49,153 bases of DNA from Oscillospiraceae bacterium (GTDB taxonomy: Bacteria > Bacillota > Clostridia > Saccharofermentanales > Saccharofermentanaceae), in NCBI GenBank assembly GCA_902788505.1, contig CADAKH010000021.1, positions 1 through 49,153 on the forward strand, given 5' to 3'. Every line of letters starts with the position of its first letter. Position 1 is the stretch's first letter. Below are positions 1 through 8,511 of the stretch, one piece after another. Under the pieces are notes generated by a model. The model was not told where the DNA came from and made no database searches. It was given only the letters and a program-made list of their open reading frames with translations. Position numbers and translations under genes: made by a program.

Positions 1-1
1 T

Positions 2-1696
2 ATTAAAATTGAAGGTCAGCCCTATCAGGTTGAAGCCGGCCTCACCATTCTTGAAGCTGCTAAGGCTTGTGGCTATGAGATTCCTTCACTTTGTGCATTC
101 AATCACGGAGAGTGCAACCAGGGTTCATGCCGTGTTTGCTTGGTAGAAGCAACAGGCGCAAGAGGACTCGTTGCATCCTGCGTATATCCTGTAGCTGAGG
201 GTATGGAGATCAAGATCTCTTCACCTGCAGCTGTTCAGGCTCGTAGAAGATCTGTAGAGCTTATGCTCTCCAATCACAATAAGAACTGCCAGCAGTGCGA
301 TAAGAACGGCCAGTGCGAGCTTCTCCGCGTAGCTCAGATCACAGGCGCTAGAGAAGATGCTTTCCAGGGTGTTCACTCTGAGACACACATCGATACTCTC
401 GCTCCCGGACTTATCCGTGATACATCAAAGTGTATCCTCTGCGGCCGTTGTATCGCTCGTTGCTCCAATGCTCACGGCATGGGTATCCTCGGTTTCGAGA
501 ACCGTGGTTTCGCAACATTCGTTTCACCTGCTGAGAACAGAAGCTTTGCTGATTCTCCTTGTATCCAGTGCGGTCAGTGCGTCAATGTCTGCCCTACAGG
601 CGCTTTGATGGAACATTCCGAGATCGACAAGGTAGATGCAGCTTTCAAGGCAGGCAAGCACGTTATCGTTCAGGCAGCTCCTGCAGTTCGTGCAGCTATC
701 GGCGAAGAGTTCGACAATCCTGTCGGAACACCTTGTACAGGCAAGATGATCGCAGCTCTCAGAAGACTCGGTTTCGAGAGAGTTTACGATGTTAACTTCG
801 GTGCTGACCTTACTATCATGGAAGAGGGCACAGAGCTCCTCGGCCGTCTCCAGAACGGCGGAGTTCTCCCTATGATCACATCATGCTCACCCGGATGGAT
901 CAACTACGCTGAGTACAACTACGGCGATCTCCTTCCTCATCTTTCTTCATGCAAGTCTCCTCACGAGATGCAGGGTGCCATCATCAAGTCTTACTGGGCA
1001 CAGGAAAAGGGCATCGATCCTAAGGATATCTTCGTTGTATCCATCATGCCTTGCGTTGCTAAGAAGTTTGAGAAGGAAAGAGAGCAGCTCATCACAAACG
1101 GCAATCCTGACGTTGATGCAGTTCTCACAACACGTGAGCTCGCAAGAATGATCCGCCGTGCAGGTATCATGTTCAACCGTCTCCCTGATGAGGAGTGGGA
1201 TCAGGATATCATGGGCTACTTCAAGCTCACAGGTAAGGAATGCGAGCCTATCGAGATCAAGGCTGTTCGTGGCCACGATGCAGGAATCCGTGAGGCTTCT
1301 CTCGATATCAACGGAACAACAGTTAATGTTGCGATCGCTTCCGGTATGAAGAGCGCTAAGGTTCTTCTCGACGAGATCCGTGAAGGCAAGTCCAAGTATC
1401 AGTTTATCGAGATCATGGGATGCCCCGGCGGTTGTATCAACGGCGGTGGTCAGCCTTATGTCCGTCCTTGCTTTATGCCTAATGAAGGTGACGATATCCT
1501 TGACACATACAAGGAGAAGAGAGCTCAGGCACTCTATTCCGAAGATGAGCGTCAGGTTCTCCGTCAGTCTCACAATAATCCCCAGATCATCGAACTCTAT
1601 GAGAAGTATCTGGGCGAGCCTAATTCACACAAGGCTCATGAGCTCCTGCACACAACATATGCTGCAAGAGAAGGCTTCAACGAGATCAAGAAGTAA
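2..1696 (+). CDS. hydA: [FeFe] hydrogenase catalytic subunit, 5' truncated by window edge
   Basis: The frame is open from base 2, so the N-terminus lies outside the window; the 564 visible residues are most of the protein. In order one sees a plant-type 2Fe-2S domain (LCAFNHGEC...GSCRVC, about bases 92-142), the His-ligated 4Fe-4S segment (HNKNCQQCDKNGQC, from about 274), two 4Fe-4S motifs (CILCGRCIARC and CIQCGQCVNVCP) and the H-cluster domain with its three signatures TSCSPGWI, MPCVAKKFEKER and CPGGCINGGGQP. All H-cluster cysteines are present, so it should be active. The reaction is reversible proton reduction to H2 during fermentation, in the cytoplasm. The HKAHELLHTTY tail and N-terminal clusters resemble the HydA subunit of electron-bifurcating, NAD-linked complexes; hydB/hydC would be expected upstream, outside the window, so bifurcation is inferred. 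Confidence 0.97.
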   Translation: MKIEGQPYQVEAGLTILEAAKACGYEIPSLCAFNHGECNQGSCRVCLVEATGARGLVASCVYPVAEGMEIKISSPAAVQARRRSVELMLSNHNKNCQQCDKNGQCELLRVAQITGAREDAFQGVHSETHIDTLAPGLIRDTSKCILCGRCIARCSNAHGMGILGFENRGFATFVSPAENRSFADSPCIQCGQCVNVCPTGALMEHSEIDKVDAAFKAGKHVIVQAAPAVRAAIGEEFDNPVGTPCTGKMIAALRRLGFERVYDVNFGADLTIMEEGTELLGRLQNGGVLPMITSCSPGWINYAEYNYGDLLPHLSSCKSPHEMQGAIIKSYWAQEKGIDPKDIFVVSIMPCVAKKFEKEREQLITNGNPDVDAVLTTRELARMIRRAGIMFNRLPDEEWDQDIMGYFKLTGKECEPIEIKAVRGHDAGIREASLDINGTTVNVAIASGMKSAKVLLDEIREGKSKYQFIEIMGCPGGCINGGGQPYVRPCFMPNEGDDILDTYKEKRAQALYSEDERQVLRQSHNNPQIIELYEKYLGEPNSHKAHELLHTTYAAREGFNEIKK

Positions 1697-1721
1697 TCTG
1701 ATAAACAATCAGTAACCAAAA

Positions 1722-1755
1722 AGAGGGTATCTCAAACGAGATACCCTCTCTTATT
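1722..1755 (+). terminator. Rho-independent terminator of hydA
   Basis: AGAGGGTATCTC (1722-1733) pairs perfectly with GAGATACCCTCT (1738-1749) around an AAAC loop, followed by a T-rich run. It lies 26 bases after the hydA stop. Confidence 0.9.
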
Positions 1756-1863
1756 TTGTGTGTTTATGATTCAATATTCCCTTGATCCTACCCGGCAACC
1801 GGTTCCAAGCAGGAAGATTATTTCAAATGTTATAAGATTGATTAAAGATTTCTGATTTACTGG

Positions 1864-1872
1864 TGGTATAAT
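1864..1872 (+). promoter_or_regulatory. Extended -10 promoter for the GGDEF gene
   Basis: TGGTATAAT is a perfect extended -10 element (TG at 1864-1865, TATAAT at 1867-1872). No good -35 box is visible 17 bases upstream, as is common with extended -10 promoters. Predicted start near 1879 gives a leader of about 37 bases. No clear Shine-Dalgarno sequence precedes the ATG at 1916. Confidence 0.5.
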
Positions 1873-1915
1873 ACCGTTTGGATGGATTATCGGCCTTTTA
1901 TTTTCCTTTTTCTCT

Positions 1916-3835
1916 ATGAAGCACAGGATCGCCATATACTCAAACGGATACAACGGAAGCATTACTCTCAAGGCGCTTGAGGGTATTAAGAAATATGCTG
2001 CCGCCAATGATCTGGACATCCATTTCTACATAAGCTTTGCAGCTAACAACAGAAGTGATGGCACAAATAAAGGCCAGCTCAATATCTACAATCTTGCGAA
2101 GCTTGAAGAATACGACGGGCTTATTGTCTTTTCAAATCTATTAAATAACATTCCCACTGCTGAGGAACTCTGCACGGCAGCCAGCAAAAAGGGCGTACCC
2201 GTAGTAAGTATCGGCATGAAGTTCGACGGGATCCCTTACGTTGGAAATAACAACGAAGAGGGAATGAAAGACCTTGTCGAGCATCTGATAACAGAACACA
2301 ATGCAAAGAATATTGCATATCTTGGCGGTGCCAGGGAACACGTAGACACTATAGACAGAGAACGTGTTGTCCGTATGGTATTGAAAAAACACGGCATTGA
2401 GCTGAAGGATGAGTATTTAGGTTATGGTGACTGGACACCCGAGAAATGTGTCGAGCTTACCGATAAGCTGATCGACTCCGGGAATGCTCTTCCTGACGCA
2501 ATTGTATGTGCCAATGACATCATGGCGCTGGCTGTTATAAACAGATTCATAGAAAGAGGATTTAATCTTCCCGGGGACATTATCGTAACAGGCTTTGACA
2601 ACATAGAAGAATCGGGAATATCTTATCCGGCTCTTACGACGGTCGATCAGGACTATGAGACGATCGGATATGAGAGTTGTAAGCTGCTCTATGAGATAGT
2701 TGAAGGAAAGACGGATTCATTGGATGTGTCTGTAGCATCAAAGCTCGTCACGGGTGAGAGCTGCGGATGCAATCTGGAAGCAGACAATCAGTACGACATC
2801 AGACGAAGAAAGTATTGCAGCGGCATTCACGCAAAGAACAATCAGTCGAGCTACTTCAACCGGTTTATGCGCGCCGAGAGGGATGTCATCCTGGAATCCT
2901 ACGATTACAAAGACATGAAGGAGAACCTCAGAAAGTTCTACCGTTCCAATAACAGATATTTCAACGGCAATTTCTACCTTATGCTTAACAGGTGCTATTT
3001 TGAGGATGCTTCCACCGAAGATTTCGAAGCATTATCCGAATGCTATGAAGCTGATTTCGATGCCACGGTTGCGTTAAAGGACGGCGAGGAAGCAGATAGC
3101 CTGATTGACAGTAACTTAAGAATGCCAGGCTTCATCAAAAAGCAAGGCGAGCAGCATATCTATATCTTCTATCCGCTGCAGAACGCTGAATATAATTTCG
3201 GTTATGTTGTTTTCGCGGGCGGAACATCTGTTATCCAGGAAGATTACCACGTGTACGAATATCTCGAAAAGATGGAGCAGACGCTGATGCACTTCAGGAT
3301 CACCCAGCGTCTTGAGATGGTAAACAAAGAACTGAGATACATGTACGACAGGGATCCCATGACAGGTCTATACAACAGATTCTGTTTCGTGAACCACGCT
3401 GTTCCGCTTATTAATGAGAGTAAAGAACACAAAAAGAGTGCCCTGATCATGTTTGCCGACATCAACGATCTTAAGCTGATCAACGACAGATACGGACATA
3501 TTTTCGGAGACAAGGCGATAATTACAGTATCAGGGGGCATCAAGGAGAGCATCACCAATGACAATGCAATCGGCATCCGTTACGGCGGTGACGAGTTCCT
3601 GATCATCGCTGCAAATGCAAACAGGAAGTGTGCCGAAGAAATCAGAAGGAGCATTAACGCTTATATCGAGAAGGAGAACAGTCTGGGTTTAAGTCCGGTC
3701 AAGTTCTCTGTCAGCATCGGTTATGTGCTCACCGATCCCAGATCAGACAAGTCAGTTACCGACTATATCGATGAAGCTGACAAGCTGATGTATGAGATCA
3801 AGAACGAATACCACAAGAATAATCAGTCAAACTGA
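1916..3835 (+). CDS. Diguanylate cyclase with LacI/PBP1-like sensor domain
   Basis: 639 residues, no TM helix or signal peptide, so probably cytoplasmic. Residues 1-280 match the periplasmic-binding-protein-like effector domain of LacI-family regulators, without the N-terminal helix-turn-helix (it begins directly with the first beta strand, HRIAIYSNGYNGS; later IVTGFDNIEESG). A middle region of about 190 residues is unassigned. Residues 480-635 form a GGDEF domain with an intact active-site loop (RYGGDEFL, GGDEF at 557-561) and the substrate motif DINDLKLINDRYGH. No RxxD inhibitory site is seen at the usual place before GGDEF. The likely role is cyclic-di-GMP synthesis in response to a sugar-like ligand; ligand and output are inferred. 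It is monocistronic and convergent with the next gene (12-base gap). Confidence 0.9.
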   Translation: MKHRIAIYSNGYNGSITLKALEGIKKYAAANDLDIHFYISFAANNRSDGTNKGQLNIYNLAKLEEYDGLIVFSNLLNNIPTAEELCTAASKKGVPVVSIGMKFDGIPYVGNNNEEGMKDLVEHLITEHNAKNIAYLGGAREHVDTIDRERVVRMVLKKHGIELKDEYLGYGDWTPEKCVELTDKLIDSGNALPDAIVCANDIMALAVINRFIERGFNLPGDIIVTGFDNIEESGISYPALTTVDQDYETIGYESCKLLYEIVEGKTDSLDVSVASKLVTGESCGCNLEADNQYDIRRRKYCSGIHAKNNQSSYFNRFMRAERDVILESYDYKDMKENLRKFYRSNNRYFNGNFYLMLNRCYFEDASTEDFEALSECYEADFDATVALKDGEEADSLIDSNLRMPGFIKKQGEQHIYIFYPLQNAEYNFGYVVFAGGTSVIQEDYHVYEYLEKMEQTLMHFRITQRLEMVNKELRYMYDRDPMTGLYNRFCFVNHAVPLINESKEHKKSALIMFADINDLKLINDRYGHIFGDKAIITVSGGIKESITNDNAIGIRYGGDEFLIIAANANRKCAEEIRRSINAYIEKENSLGLSPVKFSVSIGYVLTDPRSDKSVTDYIDEADKLMYEIKNEYHKNNQSN

Positions 3836-3847
3836 TATCTTTTAAGA

Positions 3848-6727
3848 TCAGAAGATCTTGTAAATTGTTGTGTCCTCTTCTGCGAAATAAGCAACAAATG
3901 TGAGGTTATCCTCAAAGAATGCCTTATTGAAAGTAATTCCGTTGCCGAAATCTGTTGCCTCAAAGTCAGGATCGACGATGAGATATCTGATGTTACGCTC
4001 TTTGCAGTATCTTGTGAATTCATCGATATCGCCGCCGCAGCCTGTGATGAGCCACAGATAGATGGTATCTCTTGTGTAAGTATCGTGACCAGCAGACCAT
4101 GCATAGTAAGGCCAGCCGTAGTACATCGGACGTCCTGCAAGAATGAAGCGGTTCATGGACCACATAGGTGTAAGGAATACATCGTCGGGTTCGGTGTTTT
4201 CCATGACCCACTTCGTAACAGGTGAATTTGCATTAAGGGTAAGAGGTACGCGGTTGAGGTTAACGTATGTTGCCCATTCGCTGATACCTGTTGCCGTAAG
4301 GGGAACCATGAGAGCAAGCGCAAGGATAACACCTGCAATCTCCAGAGCGATCCACGCGGGGAGAGGAAGTCCCTTGGCTTTTCTGGGTGCCACGGGCTCA
4401 TGCTTAAGAGTCTCAGGCTTGATATCTTTGGCTATGGAAGCAACAGATGTTACTTCAACTACTGCATCAGAAGATTCGATCGCAACGTTGGCATCTGACT
4501 CGTCATCCGGCTCGTCTTCACCGAAAGTAACCTTACCTGCCGCGATCATTGAACCGGGGCGCATAGCAGCATGAGCCGGCTCGGGTGTCGATGCCATGAC
4601 CGCATCATCGGAGTCGTCGCTGTCGTCAGATGATTCATCAGGAGTCTCATCTGAGGATTCGTCAGCATTGTCATCAGTAACTTCGAATATCTCATCAGAA
4701 TCATCTTCTTCTGAAGAATCTTCTTTTGCTGTCTCCTCAGAGACCTCTTCTGAGTCTTTCTTATCGTCACCGAACATCAGCTCTGCAGGGATAGGCTCTT
4801 CTTCAATCTCGTCCTTCTTCTCTTCTGTCTTTTCTTCTGCTGTCTCACCGTTTAATCCGGATACGTCAGCATCAACGCCTGTATGCTCTTCAAGAGCCTT
4901 GATGTCAGGCTTATCGGATTCATCAGATTTCTCGATTGCTTCACCGAAAGCACTTGCGGAAGGGAGTACAGGTGTTCTGACTCCGGTATCTTCAGCGGCT
5001 AATGCAATAGCTGCATCTCCATCGAGTGCTGAAGCATCGATGATGTCCTCATCGGCGGATTCTTCTGTTTCTTCGTTCTTTCTGCGCTTGATCGGGATAT
5101 AGAGAAGATTTGCGATCAGTGCTGCTACGAAAGCATCCACAAGGATAAGAGAAACCTGGATGAATTTATGGTTTGCAAGCATTTCAAGTGAAACCTTGAA
5201 TATGAATGCAAAGATCAGCGGGTTAAGTGTGCAAAGGAATAACAGGAAGCGGTGAACAGGCTTCTTGTGAATGATATCAAGGACGAGCGACGCAATAGCG
5301 AAAACCGTACCAAGAATAAGTGTAAGGCCCGTAACGATAACGAGATAACGCGCCAGCTGTGAGAAGGGAACCTTGCCGAGAATGAATCCGGGCATGTACT
5401 CGAAGGAAACCACATTCTTATATCCGCCGGAGAATACGAGCGTCTGGATGAATGAAGATCCGACAGCGCAAGCGGCTACTATAAGATAAAGGATCCTGCT
5501 TTCGGAGAAGATTGCCATGCCGAAGAGGACCAGGAGGAGTGCGATAAGGCACGAACCATGGAAGTAAGGCATGACGATCATGAGAACGCCTGCAAGGATC
5601 GTAATGGAGACAGGATAGAGCGGGTCACCGGATCTTACGAGCCAGGCATTTTTAGAAGCGATGAATGATTTTACGCCTTTACCGAAGCTTTCGGCACGGA
5701 AAACAGATATGCCGAGTCTTCTTACAAAAGGCAGGAAAAGGATGACCATGATGATGATCACTGCCATTCCGAGCATAAGGTGACGCTGGTTGGGATATAC
5801 ATTGATAGCCCAGATCCCCCAGTTGTCATAATCTGTAACTGCATACCATTCGGTGGATTTGAGGATCTGATCGACAGCCTGTGAAGTTGTGCTGCCTGCA
5901 CTTACGAGTTCCTTAATATGGAAGAAGGCATTAAATGAGCTTCTGAAGAATACAAGTACGGGTGCAACGAGGAAAGCAGCGCGTCTTGAACTGATGAGGA
6001 CTGCCAGAAGTCCCAAAAGGACCAGTGCGCATACCATGGCCAGGATCGAAGGCAGATTCAAAGCATAATCGATAGGAAGACCAAGATACTGAAGCGTACC
6101 CGCAAGGAAATAGAAGAGGAAGTGATACTTGATTCCGTCTCCTGAGAAATGCATGTACTGTGTAGGGAAGTTAAAACCCTTGCCGAATGAAGAGACCATA
6201 GCCGTATGAGGCGAGAGGTCTGAGAATGTTGAAGATCCGTTCAGAAGTGTGTTTCCGTTGATCCTGTATGTGTAGAACATCAGGAATGTTGCTGTGATCG
6301 TAATAGCGAGAATAACTACTCCGTAGAAGATCGAATCAACGATATTGAACTTATAATCTTCTATTGTTGTTGAACCTGATGCCTTAAGCTCTTCGCGCTT
6401 AACTCTCTTACGGTTGATAAGGATGAGGCATGTAAGGATCATCCAGAGGAAGAATGCATATGTGATGAGCACGCCGAGCTTCTTGCAGAGTTCGCCGTTA
6501 TCCAATACATAAGAAAGACCCAAAGTAACGAAGTAATTAAAGAACGGCACGCAGAGCATACCGGTGATGATTCCGGCCGGAACAGTAAACAGTGTATTCG
6601 GAATATGGGTAATAGCCTTTGCAGACGGACTGCAGGCTACATACAATCTGCGGACATCCGGCACGGACAGGCCGACAAAGCACATACCGAATGTGGCACA
6701 TAAAAGCAAATATAAAATCGCGAGCAT
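3848..6727 (-). CDS. Large polytopic membrane protein, GT-C-like, with acidic Ser/Glu/Asp-rich insert
   Basis: 959 residues. About the first 550 contain a dozen hydrophobic helices, with a loop after the early helices reading SDLSPHTAMVSSFGKGFNFP and GDGIKYHFLFYF, the style of GT-C lipid-linked glycosyltransferases. Residues about 555-755 are a low-complexity stretch dominated by Ser, Glu and Asp. One more TM helix (ALEIAGVILALALMVPL) and a soluble C-terminal domain follow (DVFLTPMWSMNRFILAGRP, YLIVDPDFE). Glycosyl transfer to an envelope polymer is an inference; no catalytic residue can be assigned with certainty. Start chosen at the ATG preceded by AAGGGG seven bases upstream on the minus strand. 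It is divergent from ddl, with about 150 bases of shared upstream DNA. Confidence 0.75.
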   Translation of the reverse strand: MLAILYLLLCATFGMCFVGLSVPDVRRLYVACSPSAKAITHIPNTLFTVPAGIITGMLCVPFFNYFVTLGLSYVLDNGELCKKLGVLITYAFFLWMILTCLILINRKRVKREELKASGSTTIEDYKFNIVDSIFYGVVILAITITATFLMFYTYRINGNTLLNGSSTFSDLSPHTAMVSSFGKGFNFPTQYMHFSGDGIKYHFLFYFLAGTLQYLGLPIDYALNLPSILAMVCALVLLGLLAVLISSRRAAFLVAPVLVFFRSSFNAFFHIKELVSAGSTTSQAVDQILKSTEWYAVTDYDNWGIWAINVYPNQRHLMLGMAVIIIMVILFLPFVRRLGISVFRAESFGKGVKSFIASKNAWLVRSGDPLYPVSITILAGVLMIVMPYFHGSCLIALLLVLFGMAIFSESRILYLIVAACAVGSSFIQTLVFSGGYKNVVSFEYMPGFILGKVPFSQLARYLVIVTGLTLILGTVFAIASLVLDIIHKKPVHRFLLFLCTLNPLIFAFIFKVSLEMLANHKFIQVSLILVDAFVAALIANLLYIPIKRRKNEETEESADEDIIDASALDGDAAIALAAEDTGVRTPVLPSASAFGEAIEKSDESDKPDIKALEEHTGVDADVSGLNGETAEEKTEEKKDEIEEEPIPAELMFGDDKKDSEEVSEETAKEDSSEEDDSDEIFEVTDDNADESSDETPDESSDDSDDSDDAVMASTPEPAHAAMRPGSMIAAGKVTFGEDEPDDESDANVAIESSDAVVEVTSVASIAKDIKPETLKHEPVAPRKAKGLPLPAWIALEIAGVILALALMVPLTATGISEWATYVNLNRVPLTLNANSPVTKWVMENTEPDDVFLTPMWSMNRFILAGRPMYYGWPYYAWSAGHDTYTRDTIYLWLITGCGGDIDEFTRYCKERNIRYLIVDPDFEATDFGNGITFNKAFFEDNLTFVAYFAEEDTTIYKIF

Positions 6728-6842
6728 ATTAATCCCCTTATATTTTTAATATTAGCTAATCCCAATAATCTTAACACAAGATAGCTTTTTACAAACATGT
6801 GGCATTTTGTCGGTATCGATGAAGAGACCGCACGAAAAAGAG

Positions 6843-6848
6843 TATAAT
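6843..6848 (+). promoter_or_regulatory. Probable -10 box for ddl
   Basis: TATAAT at 6843-6848, 31 bases before the ddl ATG, in the divergent spacer 6728-6879. A convincing -35 hexamer at the correct distance is not visible. An AAAAGGGG ribosome binding site follows just before the start. Confidence 0.4.
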
Positions 6849-6879
6849 CTGTCTATCTTGCGTTAAAAGGGGAATTTGT

Positions 6880-7920
6880 ATGAAAATTACTGTTCTTGGC
6901 GGCGGACTTTCGCCTGAAAGAGATGTATCACTTAAGTCGGCAAGCCTTATTGCCAATGCTTTACTGTCAAAAGGACATGAAGTTGCACTTGTCGATCTCT
7001 ACGACGGAATAGAGTCCGATGCGTCCTGTGAGTCCTTTTTCAGAAGAGGTACGGTAAATCCGTTTTCATATGTAATCCCGGAAAAGGAGCCTGATCTTGA
7101 CGAGATCATCAGACAGCACGGCGGAAGAAAGAGCTGGGTAGGTCCCAGAGTAATCGAGATGTGCAAATTTGCCGACAGAGTCTTCCTTGGCCTTCACGGA
7201 AGTCACGGCGAGAACGGTCAGGTTCAGGCACTTCTCGATGCTTTCGATATTCAGTATACAGGCTGTGATTATCTCGGATGCGCAATCGCAATGGATAAGG
7301 ACCTTTCAAAGTCTCTTGCAAGAGCTGCCGGTTATCTTACGGCAGACTGGATAGTTGACGAGCCCGAGAAACTGACTTTCGACAGAGTTAACAGCGAGCT
7401 TGGTCTTCCCTGCGTAGTCAAGCCTATCGGCAACGGTTCATCCTGCGGCGTATCCATCGTTAAGTCTCAGGATGAGTTCGAAGCAGCTATCAGGTATGCG
7501 GCTTCATACCATCAGAGGATCCTGATAGAGAAATTCATCAAAGCACGTGAGATCACGATCTCGATCGTTAATGACAAGGCTCTGCCTATTACGGAGATCA
7601 TCCCCCACGAAGGTTTCTACGACTACAAGAACAAGTATCAGGACGGACTTACGACTCATGTATGCCCCGCACAGATAGAAGAGGAAGACTACAGGAAGGG
7701 CCAGAAGATGGCGCTGAAGATCTTTAAGCTCCTTAGAATGACACAGTACGGAAGAGTCGACATGATGTACGACGATGTTAACCATGAGTTCTGGTTCATT
7801 GAAGCTAATAACCTTCCCGGTATGACAAATACATCGCTTCTTCCTGAAGCAGCAAAGGCTGACGGAGTTGCTTATGAGGATCTTTGCGAGAGCCTTGTAA
7901 TGAACTGCGGCAGAGACTGA
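6880..7920 (+). CDS. ddl: D-alanine--D-alanine ligase
   Basis: 346 residues, an ATP-grasp enzyme joining two D-Ala for peptidoglycan precursor synthesis in the cytoplasm. It shows the N-terminal ligase motif (VLGGGLSPERDVSLKSA), the glycine loop (VKPIGNGSSCGVSIV), the substrate-loop sequence GFYDYKNKYQ and the metal-binding end FIEANNLPGMTNTSLLP. The Tyr-containing loop (FYDYKNKY) is that of D-Ala-D-Ala ligases rather than VanA/B-type D-Ala-D-Lac ligases, so no glycopeptide-resistance role is suggested. Start supported by AAAAGGGG 7 bases upstream. There are no van-type neighbours; it appears to be a single gene with its own promoter. Confidence 0.93.
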   Translation: MKITVLGGGLSPERDVSLKSASLIANALLSKGHEVALVDLYDGIESDASCESFFRRGTVNPFSYVIPEKEPDLDEIIRQHGGRKSWVGPRVIEMCKFADRVFLGLHGSHGENGQVQALLDAFDIQYTGCDYLGCAIAMDKDLSKSLARAAGYLTADWIVDEPEKLTFDRVNSELGLPCVVKPIGNGSSCGVSIVKSQDEFEAAIRYAASYHQRILIEKFIKAREITISIVNDKALPITEIIPHEGFYDYKNKYQDGLTTHVCPAQIEEEDYRKGQKMALKIFKLLRMTQYGRVDMMYDDVNHEFWFIEANNLPGMTNTSLLPEAAKADGVAYEDLCESLVMNCGRD

Positions 7921-7951
7921 GTTTTAAAAGAAGAGACATATACCGTATTTG

Positions 7952-7980
7952 TTGATACATGTACTCCCATCATATAAAAT
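7952..7980 (+). promoter_or_regulatory. Promoter for the dCMP deaminase gene
   Basis: TTGATA (7952-7957), 17-base spacer, TAAAAT (7975-7980). It sits 34 bases before the ATG at 8014, with a GGAGG ribosome binding site in between. Confidence 0.5.
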
Positions 7981-8013
7981 TAGAGTGTTTCACTTAAAGT
8001 TTCGGAGGAGCAT

Positions 8014-8499
8014 ATGAGCGATAAGAGATCTGACTATATCAGTTGGGATGAGTATTTTATGGGCGTTGCAAAGCTCGCTTCCATGAGAAGTAAGGATCCC
8101 AGCACTCAGGTTGGTGCCTGCATTGTCGATAAGGATAATTACATCTTATCTGTCGGCTATAACGGATTCCCTATAGGTTGTGACGATGAGGAATTTCCCT
8201 GGGGACGTGAAGGCGGCACTCTCGATACCAAATATGCCTTTGTTGCTCATGCTGAGCTTAATGCGATACTTAATTCCAAGACAGGTGACCTCGCCGGTTC
8301 AACTGTCTATGTTACTTTGTTTCCCTGCAATGAGTGCACCAAGGCACTGATCCAGAAGCGTGTAGGCAAAGTCGTTTATTTCGATGACAAGTATCACGAT
8401 ACCGATGCCACAAAAGCAGCACGCAAGATGCTTGATGCTGCAGGCATAAAGTACGAGCAGTACAAGCCTACAGGCCGCAAGGCAGAGATCGGGCTTTAA
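8014..8499 (+). CDS. comEB: Deoxycytidylate (dCMP) deaminase family protein
   Basis: 161 residues. It carries the zinc-dependent cytidine/deoxycytidylate deaminase signature: HAELNAI supplies the His ligand and the catalytic Glu, PCNECTKALI supplies the two Cys ligands. KDPSTQVGACIVD and GYNGFPIG are typical of dCMP deaminases of the ComEB type, which make dUMP for thymidylate synthesis. Length is normal. GGAGG lies 8 bases before the start. It ends 12 bases before the cellulase gene, so the two may be co-transcribed, although the functions are unrelated. The symbol follows the Bacillus family name; a competence role is not implied. Confidence 0.9.
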   Translation: MSDKRSDYISWDEYFMGVAKLASMRSKDPSTQVGACIVDKDNYILSVGYNGFPIGCDDEEFPWGREGGTLDTKYAFVAHAELNAILNSKTGDLAGSTVYVTLFPCNECTKALIQKRVGKVVYFDDKYHDTDATKAARKMLDAAGIKYEQYKPTGRKAEIGL

Positions 8500-8511
8500 C
8501 GGAGGCATAGT

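Noticed and set aside
3836..3855. Short hairpin at the convergent gene ends
   Set aside because: The stem is weak and mostly AT; kept out as a terminator for lack of support.
4596..5102. Plus-strand Ser-rich 168-residue open frame
   Set aside because: It is the complement of the acidic insert of the minus-strand membrane protein; its Ser-richness just mirrors the GAX-type codons of the real gene and it has no ribosome binding site.
6880..7920. Possible van-type (D-Lac or D-Ser) ligase
   Set aside because: The substrate loop contains the FYDYKNKY sequence of D-Ala-D-Ala ligases and there are no vanH/vanX/vanS/vanR-type neighbours.
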